This document shows, piece after piece, positions 19,261-27,320 of a DNA stretch of 55,413 bases. The notes under the pieces are model-generated. The model was not told where the DNA came from. It saw only the letters and a program-made list of their open reading frames with translations, and did not search any database. A program made the translations under genes and the position numbers. The DNA comes from Candidatus Levybacteria bacterium GW2011_GWA1_37_16 (GTDB lineage Bacteria > Patescibacteriota > Microgenomatia > Levybacterales > UBA12049), in the NCBI GenBank assembly GCA_943357985.1, contig CALRGR010000006.1, positions 1 to 55,413 of the forward strand. The letters run 5' to 3'. The stretch's first letter is position 1; each line of letters begins with the position of its first letter.

Positions 19261-19587
19261 TCATTCGAGTCCGATCACCGGAGCTTGCCGTTGAGACCTC
19301 TTCTTTTGGTGATGGCGTCGTAGATAAGCGATAATGCCGATGATGGCTACCAATGTGGTAATGACCACATGGATTATCGCTTGCGTGATCAATAGTGGGT
19401 GCTCGATCGAGCTCCACCTGTTCATGGCAATCTTCACGACTGCGATCGTGATAAAGATCAGCAGGCATTCTGCAACGAGTGCAAACTTTTGCATTCGCCC
19501 ATTGGCGCCGTCTGATCCCACTAACTGGTACATGAACGTCGTAATGACGATCATACTAGCGGACCAATATGCCCAAAATAGTAACAC
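19261..19587 (-). CDS. Small (~108 aa) predicted 3-TM membrane protein, GTG start, composition higher in GC than surroundings
   Basis: SD AAAGGAG 6 nt before GTG; three hydrophobic stretches and basic C-terminus RRHHQKKRSQR. Confidence 0.6.
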   Translation of the reverse strand: MLLFWAYWSASMIVITTFMYQLVGSDGANGRMQKFALVAECLLIFITIAVVKIAMNRWSSIEHPLLITQAIIHVVITTLVAIIGIIAYLRRHHQKKRSQRQAPVIGLE

Positions 19588-19624
19588 GGAAGTCTCCTTT
19601 CGGGAGATTAACTTAAAATTTACT

Positions 19625-19671
19625 CACAGTTACCTTACTAAGTACCAAAAAAGATACCTACTAAGGTAACT
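19625..19671 (-). promoter_or_regulatory. Strong 5'-UTR hairpin upstream of the 19587 gene
   Basis: ACAGTTACCTTA ... TAAGGTAACTGT, 12 bp perfect stem. Confidence 0.7.
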
Positions 19672-19677
19672 GTCAAT

Positions 19678-19708
19678 TTCCGCAAACAAATTGTTAATGT
19701 GCAAGAAA
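19678..19708. repeat. Right member of the inverted repeat
   Basis: TTCCGCAAACAAattgttaatGTGCAAGAAA. Confidence 0.7.
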
Positions 19709-19782
19709 ATAAAAAACTTGCCTAAAGAGACAAAAGATAGGCAGCAAAAAATTGCCAACGCTTATCTCTGAAAGAAGCCTGA

Positions 19783-19820
19783 ATATTAGCAGGTTTGGGG
19801 TGTAAGTCAAACTATAGGTT
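19783..19820 (-). promoter_or_regulatory. Promoter TTGACT-N16-TAATAT with an AACCTATAGTT element abutting the -35
   Basis: -35 at 19805-19810, -10 at 19783-19788, element at 19810-19820. Confidence 0.6.
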
Positions 19821-19842
19821 TTTTAAATCGAGGCTGAAAGTG

Positions 19843-19916
19843 TGGGCCCAAGAGGATTCGAACCTCTGACCTTTGCAATGTCAATGCAACGCTCTAACCA
19901 ACTGAGCTATGAGCCC
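19843..19916 (-). tRNA. tRNA-Val (GAC)
   Basis: Full cloverleaf; anticodon loop TTGACAT; T-loop TTCGAAT. Confidence 0.93.
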
Positions 19917-19939
19917 GTTTAACCATTTTACCATAACCA

Positions 19940-20428
19940 CTAGAATCTCTTGAATGGCAATGCCTGTAGGCTCTTGTAAGCCGGTAGGAGATAGGGTTGT
20001 TTGTAGTCCGGTATTCTTCTAAATGATGTTTGCGCTTGTGCATTTTCTCTGTCAAGCATCTCAACTAAATCCCCTACTGAATGATTGTCCGGAAAAGCGT
20101 CTAAAAGTTGACCGGGTAAATAAACAGAGCTTGGTATTTCTCTAATCCCCAAAAGTGGAGCGTATCTGGATCTATGGTGCCCGTCTATTATTAGTAGTTG
20201 AGTTGCGTTTCCTCTAAGCAATGCGCATGCAATAATAGGGTTTTTTGTAAGAAATTGTGTGTCAGCTTCCATTTCCTTTAATACGGATTTTCTCTTGGCT
20301 TTTGTAAACTCGTTTTCACTTTGCCTGCCAAACAGATAAGAAACAGGGATAATCATCCTTTGTCCCGAAATTAATATCTCGCGAAGTTTTAGTTCATCCG
20401 GATAACGTATTCTGGATTCTATAGACAT
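19940..20428 (-). CDS. ParB/sulfiredoxin-like nuclease-fold protein
   Basis: LLIIDGHHRSRYAPLLGIREIPSSVY resembles the ParB N-terminal motif; SD AGGA upstream. Confidence 0.55.
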   Translation of the reverse strand: MSIESRIRYPDELKLREILISGQRMIIPVSYLFGRQSENEFTKAKRKSVLKEMEADTQFLTKNPIIACALLRGNATQLLIIDGHHRSRYAPLLGIREIPSSVYLPGQLLDAFPDNHSVGDLVEMLDRENAQAQTSFRRIPDYKQPYLLPAYKSLQALPFKRF

Positions 20429-20432
20429 AGAA

Positions 20433-21053
20433 TTATCCTGTTTGGGTGGCTACTGTGCGTTCATTTGAAAGACCAAATGATGTCCCATGTTTTTTAAATT
20501 GTGTCCAGTATTTCTTGTCTTTCTTGCTATGCATTGCAGACATCCAGCCAACCGATTCTTCAATTCTTATCCTTGCGGTCTTAACAAGAGAGTACATCCA
20601 TTCAAGTAAATTCTGGTGATATTTACCTGGTTTTACAATCTGTGTTTCCACTATAACGTCCTTAAATTGTGTCGCAAGCTCTTGGGAAGAGTCAGTCAAG
20701 CGTTTTATTTCAACAAGGATTTCCTCTACTCTTACTCTGATTTCATGGTCTTCTGAGGAAGATGCTTTGTCGGCATGAATTATTTCTCTTCTATAATCTA
20801 TTCCAGGCTCTATTGCAGCATCTTTTATTTTTTTAAGATCCAAGGCTTCTCCTTCATGTAATTCCCCGCCTCCTTTGTGTGGCTGCCTTTTTTGAGGTTC
20901 TATTCCAAACATTTGGCCAAAGAAGTCGGAAGCTCCAGCTCCTGCTAAATCTTTTACTAAAGTAGTACCTGTCCCCTGGATAATATTTCCTAAAGATTCC
21001 AGTGGATTTTGATTAATAAAATTTCTTTGTTGTTTTTTGTCTTGTTTGCTCAT
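20433..21053 (-). CDS. Conserved hypothetical protein (DUF5660-like), likely start MSKQDKK; the track ORF extends to 21092
   Basis: NFINQNPLESLGNIIQGTGTTLVKDLAGAGASDFFGQMFG. Confidence 0.45.
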   Translation of the reverse strand: MSKQDKKQQRNFINQNPLESLGNIIQGTGTTLVKDLAGAGASDFFGQMFGIEPQKRQPHKGGGELHEGEALDLKKIKDAAIEPGIDYRREIIHADKASSSEDHEIRVRVEEILVEIKRLTDSSQELATQFKDVIVETQIVKPGKYHQNLLEWMYSLVKTARIRIEESVGWMSAMHSKKDKKYWTQFKKHGTSFGLSNERTVATQTG

Positions 21054-21069
21054 GTTAGGCCTTAAACTA

Positions 21070-21897
21070 TCACAAACTCTTGAGGAAATCAAGCGTTTTT
21101 TGCTGTCTTAAAATGCTGGCTAGAAGATAGCTGTTTGCTTGCAAGCTTCTTTTTTCATTCTCATCTTTTGCCTTAGCGATGGCCTCATCAACGTCTTTAT
21201 GTTCCACAGTTATGTTTTCTTGCCTAGCAACTTCACCAAGAGCAAATTCAATCTTTATATCATTCTCTGCCTTTTGAGAATAATCATTTCTTAACTGCTC
21301 TGCGGTTTTACCTGTTGAGGCAAGATATTGCTCAAGAGACATTCCGAGTTTTTTTACTTCGTCTAAAGTTTGGGAAAGAAGTCTTTGAGTTTCCGTCTCA
21401 ATTATAAGAGCAGGTACTATTACTTTTGTGTTTTTAATAAGCTCTTCCATAATTTGATCAAAGTTGACTTCTTGTGGTTGTTTTCCAGGAATTACAATTT
21501 TACTTTTTGCTGTGATATTTTTTATTGCAGCTTTATAGTCTCCTAAGTCTATTTTTGGCGATTCGCAAGTCTCGGCAACAAAAGTTAAATCCTTTCCCTC
21601 TTCTAGCTTTTCAATGTGAACTCTTGGATTAACAATCGGGCTTAAGTTATGCTGCTTGACTGCAAAACTGTAGGCTTTCGGCAAAAGGGTTTTTAAAAGT
21701 TCTTCTTCTACTGACTGAGGATCAATTTTGTTCTCGACAAGTTTCTTAGGGGCTTTTCCTTTTCTAAAGCCAGGGACTTGAGTCTGTTTTGAATAGGCTT
21801 CGACAATTTCATCCCGTGTTTTTTTGAGTTCTGTTGCAGGAACGGTAATTGTAAGCGTAATCGTTCCATTTTCTTGTTTTTGAATAGTTGAGTTCAT
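21070..21897 (-). CDS. tig: Trigger factor lacking the PPIase domain
   Basis: VPGFRKGKAPKKLVENKI ribosome-binding signature; 275 aa; no FKBP segment. Confidence 0.85.
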   Translation of the reverse strand: MNSTIQKQENGTITLTITVPATELKKTRDEIVEAYSKQTQVPGFRKGKAPKKLVENKIDPQSVEEELLKTLLPKAYSFAVKQHNLSPIVNPRVHIEKLEEGKDLTFVAETCESPKIDLGDYKAAIKNITAKSKIVIPGKQPQEVNFDQIMEELIKNTKVIVPALIIETETQRLLSQTLDEVKKLGMSLEQYLASTGKTAEQLRNDYSQKAENDIKIEFALGEVARQENITVEHKDVDEAIAKAKDENEKRSLQANSYLLASILRQQKTLDFLKSL

Positions 21898-21906
21898 AAT
21901 ATTTGG

Positions 21907-21926
21907 CCTGCCTGCCGGCAGGCAGG
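21907..21926. repeat. Perfect 20-bp palindrome CCTGCCTGCCGGCAGGCAGG abutting the tRNA-Leu 3' end
   Basis: Read directly. Confidence 0.9.
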
Positions 21927-22009
21927 TGCCCAGGGGGAGACTTGAACTCCCATAACCTTGCGGTCAATAGGTCCTAAACCTATCGCGTCTGCCATTTCGC
22001 CACCTGGGC
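21927..22009 (-). tRNA. tRNA-Leu (UAG)
   Basis: Class II tRNA; anticodon loop TTTAGGA; acceptor GCCCAGG/CCTGGGC. Confidence 0.93.
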
Positions 22010-22045
22010 GTAGTGACCCTGATGCAGAAACTCATTATATAGACT

Positions 22046-22600
22046 TTAGATAGAAATGGAAAGCGTATCTTGAGGGTTTCTAAGTCTGTACGCTTCAATT
22101 TGGTTCATGAAAGACTGTACTCTAACTGCCCATGTAGGAGAAGAGGCATATATTGCTCCAATTTCCCAAATATCTTTTGCTCCCCAACCATCTATGTATC
22201 TAACTCTTAGTCCTTGCGAAACAGTATCAATTCCTTGATCCCAAGAAGTAAAGTTTATTACGTTATCTCCATAAACTCCCCATCCCCAACCGTTATATGA
22301 ATTATAAGGGATTTGCTGTCCAAACGTAGATTCTAAGCCTGAAATAGCCGCAACAAATTTCCAGTCAAGGTCATATTTGTCAGCGTTTGCAACAAATGTT
22401 TTAGCATGAGGTGCAAGCGGAGAATTGTATTTTTCAAGATACTTTCTGAGTGTTTTTACACGTGTGTCTTCTGGTGTAGCTTCATTTATGCTTGCAAGCA
22501 CAGCAGAAGTTCCAGCAGCTTTTTCTTTTGCTAAAGCGCTTTTGGGGGAAACGAAAGAAAGAATTAAGACTAAGAGAAAAAACAATATAAGTCTTTTCAT
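22046..22600 (-). CDS. Secreted lysozyme/glucosaminidase-like murein hydrolase
   Basis: Signal peptide; DWKFVAAISGLESTFGQQIPYNSYNGWGWGVYG. Confidence 0.65.
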   Translation of the reverse strand: MKRLILFFLLVLILSFVSPKSALAKEKAAGTSAVLASINEATPEDTRVKTLRKYLEKYNSPLAPHAKTFVANADKYDLDWKFVAAISGLESTFGQQIPYNSYNGWGWGVYGDNVINFTSWDQGIDTVSQGLRVRYIDGWGAKDIWEIGAIYASSPTWAVRVQSFMNQIEAYRLRNPQDTLSISI

Positions 22601-22633
22601 AAATCTGTTGACCTAAATTTAGGCCAATAAAAA

Positions 22634-22672
22634 ATCCTAACGTACGCATGTATAAGACGCATACCTTAGGAT
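22634..22672 (-). promoter_or_regulatory. 5'-UTR hairpin plus U-run (attenuator/terminator-like) directly at the predicted transcription start
   Basis: ATCCTAAGGTATGC...GCGTACGTTAGGATTTTTT on - strand. Confidence 0.65.
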
Positions 22673-22681
22673 CTATTACAG

Positions 22682-22727
22682 ACTATATCAAATAACTATA
22701 GGTTTGTCAAGCCCCTAACTATAGGTT
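22682..22727 (-). promoter_or_regulatory. Promoter TTGACA-N17-TATAGT with two AACCTATAGTTA direct repeats, 23 bp apart
   Basis: -35 at 22705-22710, -10 at 22682-22687, repeats at 22693-22704 and 22716-22727. Confidence 0.75.
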
Positions 22728-22780
22728 AGAAAGATATCCGAACTGGGCTAAATTAAGGCTAAGAAGGGTTTTTGGAAAGA

Positions 22781-23371
22781 TTATAGGGATAAGGAAGATA
22801 GAGACAAGACTCCCATGAAGTGATTTACGGAGTCTGCCCAGTCCCCTTTATTGTAAGGGGTATATTTGGTTTGTATTTGCTCAGGGGTTTCAAGTCCCTT
22901 GCCTATGTATTGTAACGCTAGAGTTTTGCTAACCGAATTAATTGCTTGTCCATAATCATCAAAGGTTGTCATTTTCTTACCATAAATTCCAAATCCCCAG
23001 CAATTATTAGAATCTTTTTTTATTTTTTTACATAGGTTTGATTCTTGCATTGCAATTGCAGGAAGAAGCCTAAAGTCAATATTGTACTTGTCTGCAGCAG
23101 TTACAACATTTTGAGCAAAAGGCCCAAGCGGAGATTTGTATTGGTTGAAAAAATCCTTAACAATTTCAACTCGTGCGTCTTTTTGGTCTATTATTCCAGT
23201 TAGGTTATTTTCGGCTGATGGTAACGCTGCATAGGCTGCAGACTGTGCTGAGGCTGAAAGTGTATTTAGGTGATGGAACTGGTAGGAAATGTAAGAAAGG
23301 TAAAAGGCGCTTGTAAGAAGAAGAATTGGGGGTACGAAAAAGAATATAGTGAGCAGGGCTATCTTTCTCAT
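22781..23371 (-). CDS. Secreted/membrane-anchored murein hydrolase-like protein, paralog of 22046-22600
   Basis: DFRLLPAIAMQESNLCKKIKKDSNNCWGFGIYG. Confidence 0.65.
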   Translation of the reverse strand: MRKIALLTIFFFVPPILLLTSAFYLSYISYQFHHLNTLSASAQSAAYAALPSAENNLTGIIDQKDARVEIVKDFFNQYKSPLGPFAQNVVTAADKYNIDFRLLPAIAMQESNLCKKIKKDSNNCWGFGIYGKKMTTFDDYGQAINSVSKTLALQYIGKGLETPEQIQTKYTPYNKGDWADSVNHFMGVLSLSSLSL

Positions 23372-23439
23372 GTGTAACTAATTATATTGCCATAGAGTGC
23401 TTATGTTGTCAAGTTTTAAGCGTGATATAATCATAAAAC

Positions 23440-23522
23440 GCCCGGGTGATGAAATGGTAGACATGCAACGTTCAGAACGTTGTTCCCGCAAGGGAATGAA
23501 GGTTCAAGTCCTTTCCCGGGCA
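23440..23522 (+). tRNA. tRNA-Leu (CAG)
   Basis: Class II; anticodon loop TTCAGAA; acceptor GCCCGGG/CCCGGGC. Confidence 0.93.
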
Positions 23523-23541
23523 CTTATGCTACAATAGCGTC

Positions 23542-24345
23542 ATGCCTGAAGCTGGAGAATCGTCTATTGATGTTCTGTCCTCACAAGGAAAATTGGCAAC
23601 TTAATCACAGAAAGCCCAACAGTCGATTCAACTGTTGTCCGAATATATCACAGGACAAAAATTAATACCCGAAGAGTTGAGACCTTTTTTGGGACAAAAC
23701 ATAGAGAAACTGGGTTATTCTTTTACTGATAACACTTTAGGCAAAGTAAGAAAGTTTCATCAAGACTTTCGAAGAAAAGATGGTTTCCCTGTAGAATTCA
23801 CACCTGTTGACGTATTATTCCTAGCAAACCGCGTAGTAGATATGAGCCTTCCGGAAATAGGGAAGGCAGTAGGTGTAGGCAGAGAAACTATACGGAAGAT
23901 TTTTAAATATGCACAGTTGCCTTATGTAAAATCAGAAGAGGCTCATAAGAGAGACCTTAGGATTGGAAATGGCATCTACGCAACTGATCCAGAAACTGGT
24001 TTGACATATGGAGAGATTAATAGGAATAGAGTAGCGCATCTTGGTGGACAGGTAAGTAGTAGTCTCGCAAAGGAAAGGGGCACTGGAATTTTTGCCGTAG
24101 ATCCAGAGACAGCCGAGAAGTGGAATGTAATCAATGGGAGAAAACAAGCTAGGGAAAAATTAGGTATGTATGGAATAGATCCTGAAACAGGAGAAAGATG
24201 GGTTGTTATTGGTTCTCGAAATGGAGCTTCAAGGGGTGGTAGGAGATCATACGAGTTAAGAAAGGGCATACATGCATTATCAAGTGATCAAAAAAAAGAA
24301 GCGGGGAAATTAAGTATCTTAAGTCGTAAACAGAAAAGTGACTGA
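23542..24345 (+). pseudogene. HTH protein with GI(Y/F)AxDPETG tandem repeats; reading frame interrupted by in-frame TAA at 23602 (track ORF begins at TTG 23635)
   Basis: ATG at 23542 is in frame with the 23635 ORF; TAA at 23602-23604; SLPEIGKAVGVGRETIRKIFK is HTH-like. Confidence 0.6.
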
Positions 24346-24364
24346 GGAAGTTTGCAAATTCTGA

Positions 24365-25306
24365 CTAGCTTTTAGGCTCTTCCAGGATTACTTCTATGTT
24401 TTTGAGGTCAAGTCTTGATTTGTGGAAGAAATATCCAACAGTCCCAAACGTAATTACAGGTGAAAGCCACGCAGGGATATGGAAGCCAAAGCTATCAAAG
24501 ATCATAATTGTACCTAGGAATAAGATAGAATACATTGCTCCATTTTTAAGATATTTATATTTTTTAATTCTATCTATGTTGCTTAATGTAAGCTTTCTAA
24601 GAACAAGCGCTCCTAAGCCGTTTCCTAGAAGAATTAGCGGTATAGAAAATGTAAATGCAAAAGCTCCAATTACACCATCTATGGAAAATGTTGAATCTAA
24701 AACTTCAAGGTAAGCAATTTTGGAAACGTCAGACATTCCTCCACCCAATAGTTTCTTTTCCTGCTGTTCTGCAAAATTACGGAATCCGTGAATTATGAAA
24801 AAAGCTGTAGAGCCAAGAATTGCAGCAAATCCAAGCATCGAATCTTTTTGTAGAGCAAACCAGACAATTATAGTAAGAAGAACCGAAACAATTGCAAAAA
24901 ACCAGGCTCCTTGTGCATGAAAAAACTTTTCTGCTCTAAGACCAAAATTTTTAGGTTCTAAAAAGAGCCAGCTGAAAAATAGAAAAATTAGAAATACTCC
25001 CCCACCAAGAAGAAGCAGAGGAGAAGATTTTTCAATAGCTTCCATTACGTTTGGATCATTTGAAAACGCGGCGGTAATAACTCCCATTGGTCCAAGGCTG
25101 GGGTTTGCAATGAATACTATTAGGAAAGGCAGAAGTCCACGGACAACAAAGACGGCAAATAGGAAGCCCCACAAAAGAAACCAGCGGCGGGCTTTCTTGC
25201 TCATGTTGGATAAGACTTCTGCGTTGATTATGGCGTTATCAACGCTTGTTATGATCTCAAAAAGGGAAAGCCCTAGGACGGTTAATATGATAAAAGCAAT
25301 TTCCAT
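24365..25306 (-). CDS. DUF475/TerC-family integral membrane protein
   Basis: IITSVDNAIINAEVLSNMSKKARRWFLLWG; VLDSTFSIDGVIGAFAF. Confidence 0.85.
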   Translation of the reverse strand: MEIAFIILTVLGLSLFEIITSVDNAIINAEVLSNMSKKARRWFLLWGFLFAVFVVRGLLPFLIVFIANPSLGPMGVITAAFSNDPNVMEAIEKSSPLLLLGGGVFLIFLFFSWLFLEPKNFGLRAEKFFHAQGAWFFAIVSVLLTIIVWFALQKDSMLGFAAILGSTAFFIIHGFRNFAEQQEKKLLGGGMSDVSKIAYLEVLDSTFSIDGVIGAFAFTFSIPLILLGNGLGALVLRKLTLSNIDRIKKYKYLKNGAMYSILFLGTIMIFDSFGFHIPAWLSPVITFGTVGYFFHKSRLDLKNIEVILEEPKS

Positions 25307-25370
25307 AAAAATTGATTATATCAGTTTTCTTGAATTCGAGCCTTTTATCTTGTAGAATAATAACTCACGA

Positions 25371-25453
25371 GCGGACGTGGTGAAATGGTATACACGCAGC
25401 CTTGAGGTGGCTGTGCCTTAAAAAGCGTGAAGGTTCAAGTCCTTTCGTCCGCA
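25371..25453 (+). tRNA. tRNA-Leu (GAG)
   Basis: Class II; anticodon loop TTGAGGT. Confidence 0.93.
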
Positions 25454-25456
25454 CAT

Positions 25457-25532
25457 GGATCCATGGCTCAGCTGGTAGAGCGTCTCATTTACACTGAGAA
25501 GGTCAGAGGTTCGAATCCTCTTGGGTCCACCA
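25457..25532 (+). tRNA. tRNA-Val (UAC), CCA encoded
   Basis: Anticodon loop TTTACAC; ends ACCA. Confidence 0.93.
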
Positions 25533-25558
25533 AATTATTATTGTATAATAGGTTTCTT

Positions 25559-25631
25559 GCCGAAGTTGCCAATGTGGTCAAGGCGCGTGTCTGAAGAACA
25601 CGTTATTGGTGTTCGATTCACCACTTCGGCA
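25559..25631 (+). tRNA. tRNA-Phe (GAA)
   Basis: Anticodon loop CTGAAGA; acceptor GCCGAAG/CTTCGGC. Confidence 0.92.
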
Positions 25632-25636
25632 CTCAT

Positions 25637-25710
25637 GCGGGTGTAGTACAATGGCAGTACACCTGGTTGCCAATCAGGTTACGAGGGTTCGATTCCCTTC
25701 ACCCGCTCCA
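25637..25710 (+). tRNA. tRNA-Gly (GCC), CCA encoded
   Basis: Anticodon loop TTGCCAA; acceptor GCGGGTG/CACCCGC. Confidence 0.93.
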
Positions 25711-25727
25711 GAGTCAACCTAATATCT

Positions 25728-25798
25728 TGGGAGATCGTCTAATGGTAGGACAACAGACTTTGGATCTGTTTATCATGGTTCGAATCCATGTCTCCCAG
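25728..25798 (+). tRNA. tRNA-Gln (UUG)
   Basis: Anticodon loop CTTTGGA; acceptor TGGGAGA/TCTCCCA. Confidence 0.92.
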
Positions 25799-25800
25799 CT

Positions 25801-25850
25801 CTTCGTCGTTTCACTCCTCAGAGTCTTCGACTCAATAAATAACGACGAAG
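25801..25850. repeat. Nested inverted repeat between tRNA-Gln and the GIY-YIG gene
   Basis: CTTCGTCGTT ... AACGACGAAG (10 bp perfect) enclosing GAGTC-ttc-GACTC. Confidence 0.8.
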
Positions 25851-25888
25851 ACATTGAGGAACGCAGTGACGAAATGATAAATTAATCT

Positions 25889-26137
25889 ATGGCTTTCTTT
25901 GTATATATTCTCCAGTGCGTAGATAAAACATACTATGTTGGTTGTACAAACAATCTTGAGAAGAGATTTATCGAGCATAACACATCTAAGAAAGGCTCTC
26001 ATTATACAAAGATTCGAAGGCCGGTTGCATTAAAGCATTCCGAAGAATTTACAACTTTAATTGAGGCACGACGTAGGGAGTTAGAAATAACAGGTTGGCG
26101 TAGAGCAAAAAAGGAAAATTTAGTTAAATCTATCTAG
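25889..26137 (+). CDS. Small GIY-YIG nuclease-domain protein
   Basis: FFVYILQCVDKTYYVGCTNNLEKRFIEHN; RRRELEITGW. Confidence 0.9.
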   Translation: MAFFVYILQCVDKTYYVGCTNNLEKRFIEHNTSKKGSHYTKIRRPVALKHSEEFTTLIEARRRELEITGWRRAKKENLVKSI

Positions 26138-27320
26138 TGCTCCAGCCGTTTTCTTTAAGAGTTGACAATGCGTAAAAACGCGAAGGCATTAAAAATATTA
26201 CATGTATAAAACCATAAATTAGAAAAAGAAAAAATCCTAAGTCTCCGGTTCTGTATATTCCATAAAGCAATCTTGTTGTTGAAATTAAAAAGAGCAAGGT
26301 TATGTAAATAATGGCAGTGTTAACACTAGCAAAGAAAGCCGTATAAATTATTGCAGCCATAACAACAAGAGACATATATGGGAGTACTAACTGCATTAAC
26401 ATGTCATATACCATATAGAAATGTCTTGTTGGAACATTTTTTAGAGTCCATAATAGTTCTCTGTAAAAACTTTTATTCCATCTAATTTGTTGTTTTATGT
26501 ACCCTCTCATAGTACTTGGCACATGAGTATATGCAATCGCATTTTTTTCAAAACGTACAATATGTCCATCTTGCAAAACCAGATTTGTTAAATGTCTGTC
26601 GTCTCCGTAAGTGGAAACATGTCCAAGAAATGTTTGGGTAACATATTGTTCTTTTATTTTTTTAATAATTGATGCTCTGTAAGCAGAAAATGGTCCAGAG
26701 CAACACATTACAGCATTGAAATTACTCTGAGCAGCTCTCTCTTGATTAAAAGCTATCCAATATCTATAGAGAATGAGTTTTGTAAGTAGATTCTCGTCTT
26801 TATTAAGTACTTTTACATCTCCCGTAGCAGCGCCAACATTAGGATTTCTAAATTGTTTGATAATAGTATTTATTCCGTTTATTGGATCTATAACAGTATC
26901 TGAATCAATTGTAACAATTATATCTCCTGTAGATTTATCAAATCCTAATTTTTGAGCAAATCTTTTCCCTTTATTTTTTTCAAAAATAAAAACATCAAAA
27001 TTAGGCATTTTTTTGTATTTATTTAAAACTGGAAGAAGTTCTTTTATGTTTTTTGATCCGTCGTCTATAACTATTGTATTCAACTTGCCTAAAATTTGTT
27101 GATTGGTAATAGACTTAAGACAGCTTTCAAGTAGTTTGGGGTCTTCATTGTAGCAAGGAATAATTACAGTAACGGATAATTTGCTTTCTGAATTATCATG
27201 GGAAGATTTAAAGGCGTTTTGCTTTCTGCTATTTTTTTGTGCAAAAAACAGTTGCATTGATGTATAAAACAAAACTAGCATTGTATAAAAGCCTATGTAA
27301 AGATATATAAAGTTAATCAT
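26130..27320 (-). CDS. Membrane glycosyltransferase family 2 (NodC/HAS-like)
   Basis: VTVIIPCYNEDPKLLESCLKSI; VTIDSDTVIDP; QQIRWNKSFYRE. Confidence 0.9.
   Translation of the reverse strand: MINFIYLYIGFYTMLVLFYTSMQLFFAQKNSRKQNAFKSSHDNSESKLSVTVIIPCYNEDPKLLESCLKSITNQQILGKLNTIVIDDGSKNIKELLPVLNKYKKMPNFDVFIFEKNKGKRFAQKLGFDKSTGDIIVTIDSDTVIDPINGINTIIKQFRNPNVGAATGDVKVLNKDENLLTKLILYRYWIAFNQERAAQSNFNAVMCCSGPFSAYRASIIKKIKEQYVTQTFLGHVSTYGDDRHLTNLVLQDGHIVRFEKNAIAYTHVPSTMRGYIKQQIRWNKSFYRELLWTLKNVPTRHFYMVYDMLMQLVLPYMSLVVMAAIIYTAFFASVNTAIIYITLLFLISTTRLLYGIYRTGDLGFFLFLIYGFIHVIFLMPSRFYALSTLKENGWSTR

Noticed and set aside
19167-19820. Considered whether the GC-rich region is tmRNA, RNase P RNA or 6S RNA
   Set aside because: No tRNA-like domain or GAGGAAAGUCC-type core found by eye, while a coherent 3-TM ORF with SD is present.
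22781-23371. Tandem duplication with 22046-22600 as a recent event
   Set aside because: The two murein-hydrolase-like proteins are too divergent; only architecture and a few motifs are shared.
25667-25885. ORF 25667-25885 (+)
   Set aside because: Overlaps tRNA-Gly and tRNA-Gln; not a credible protein.
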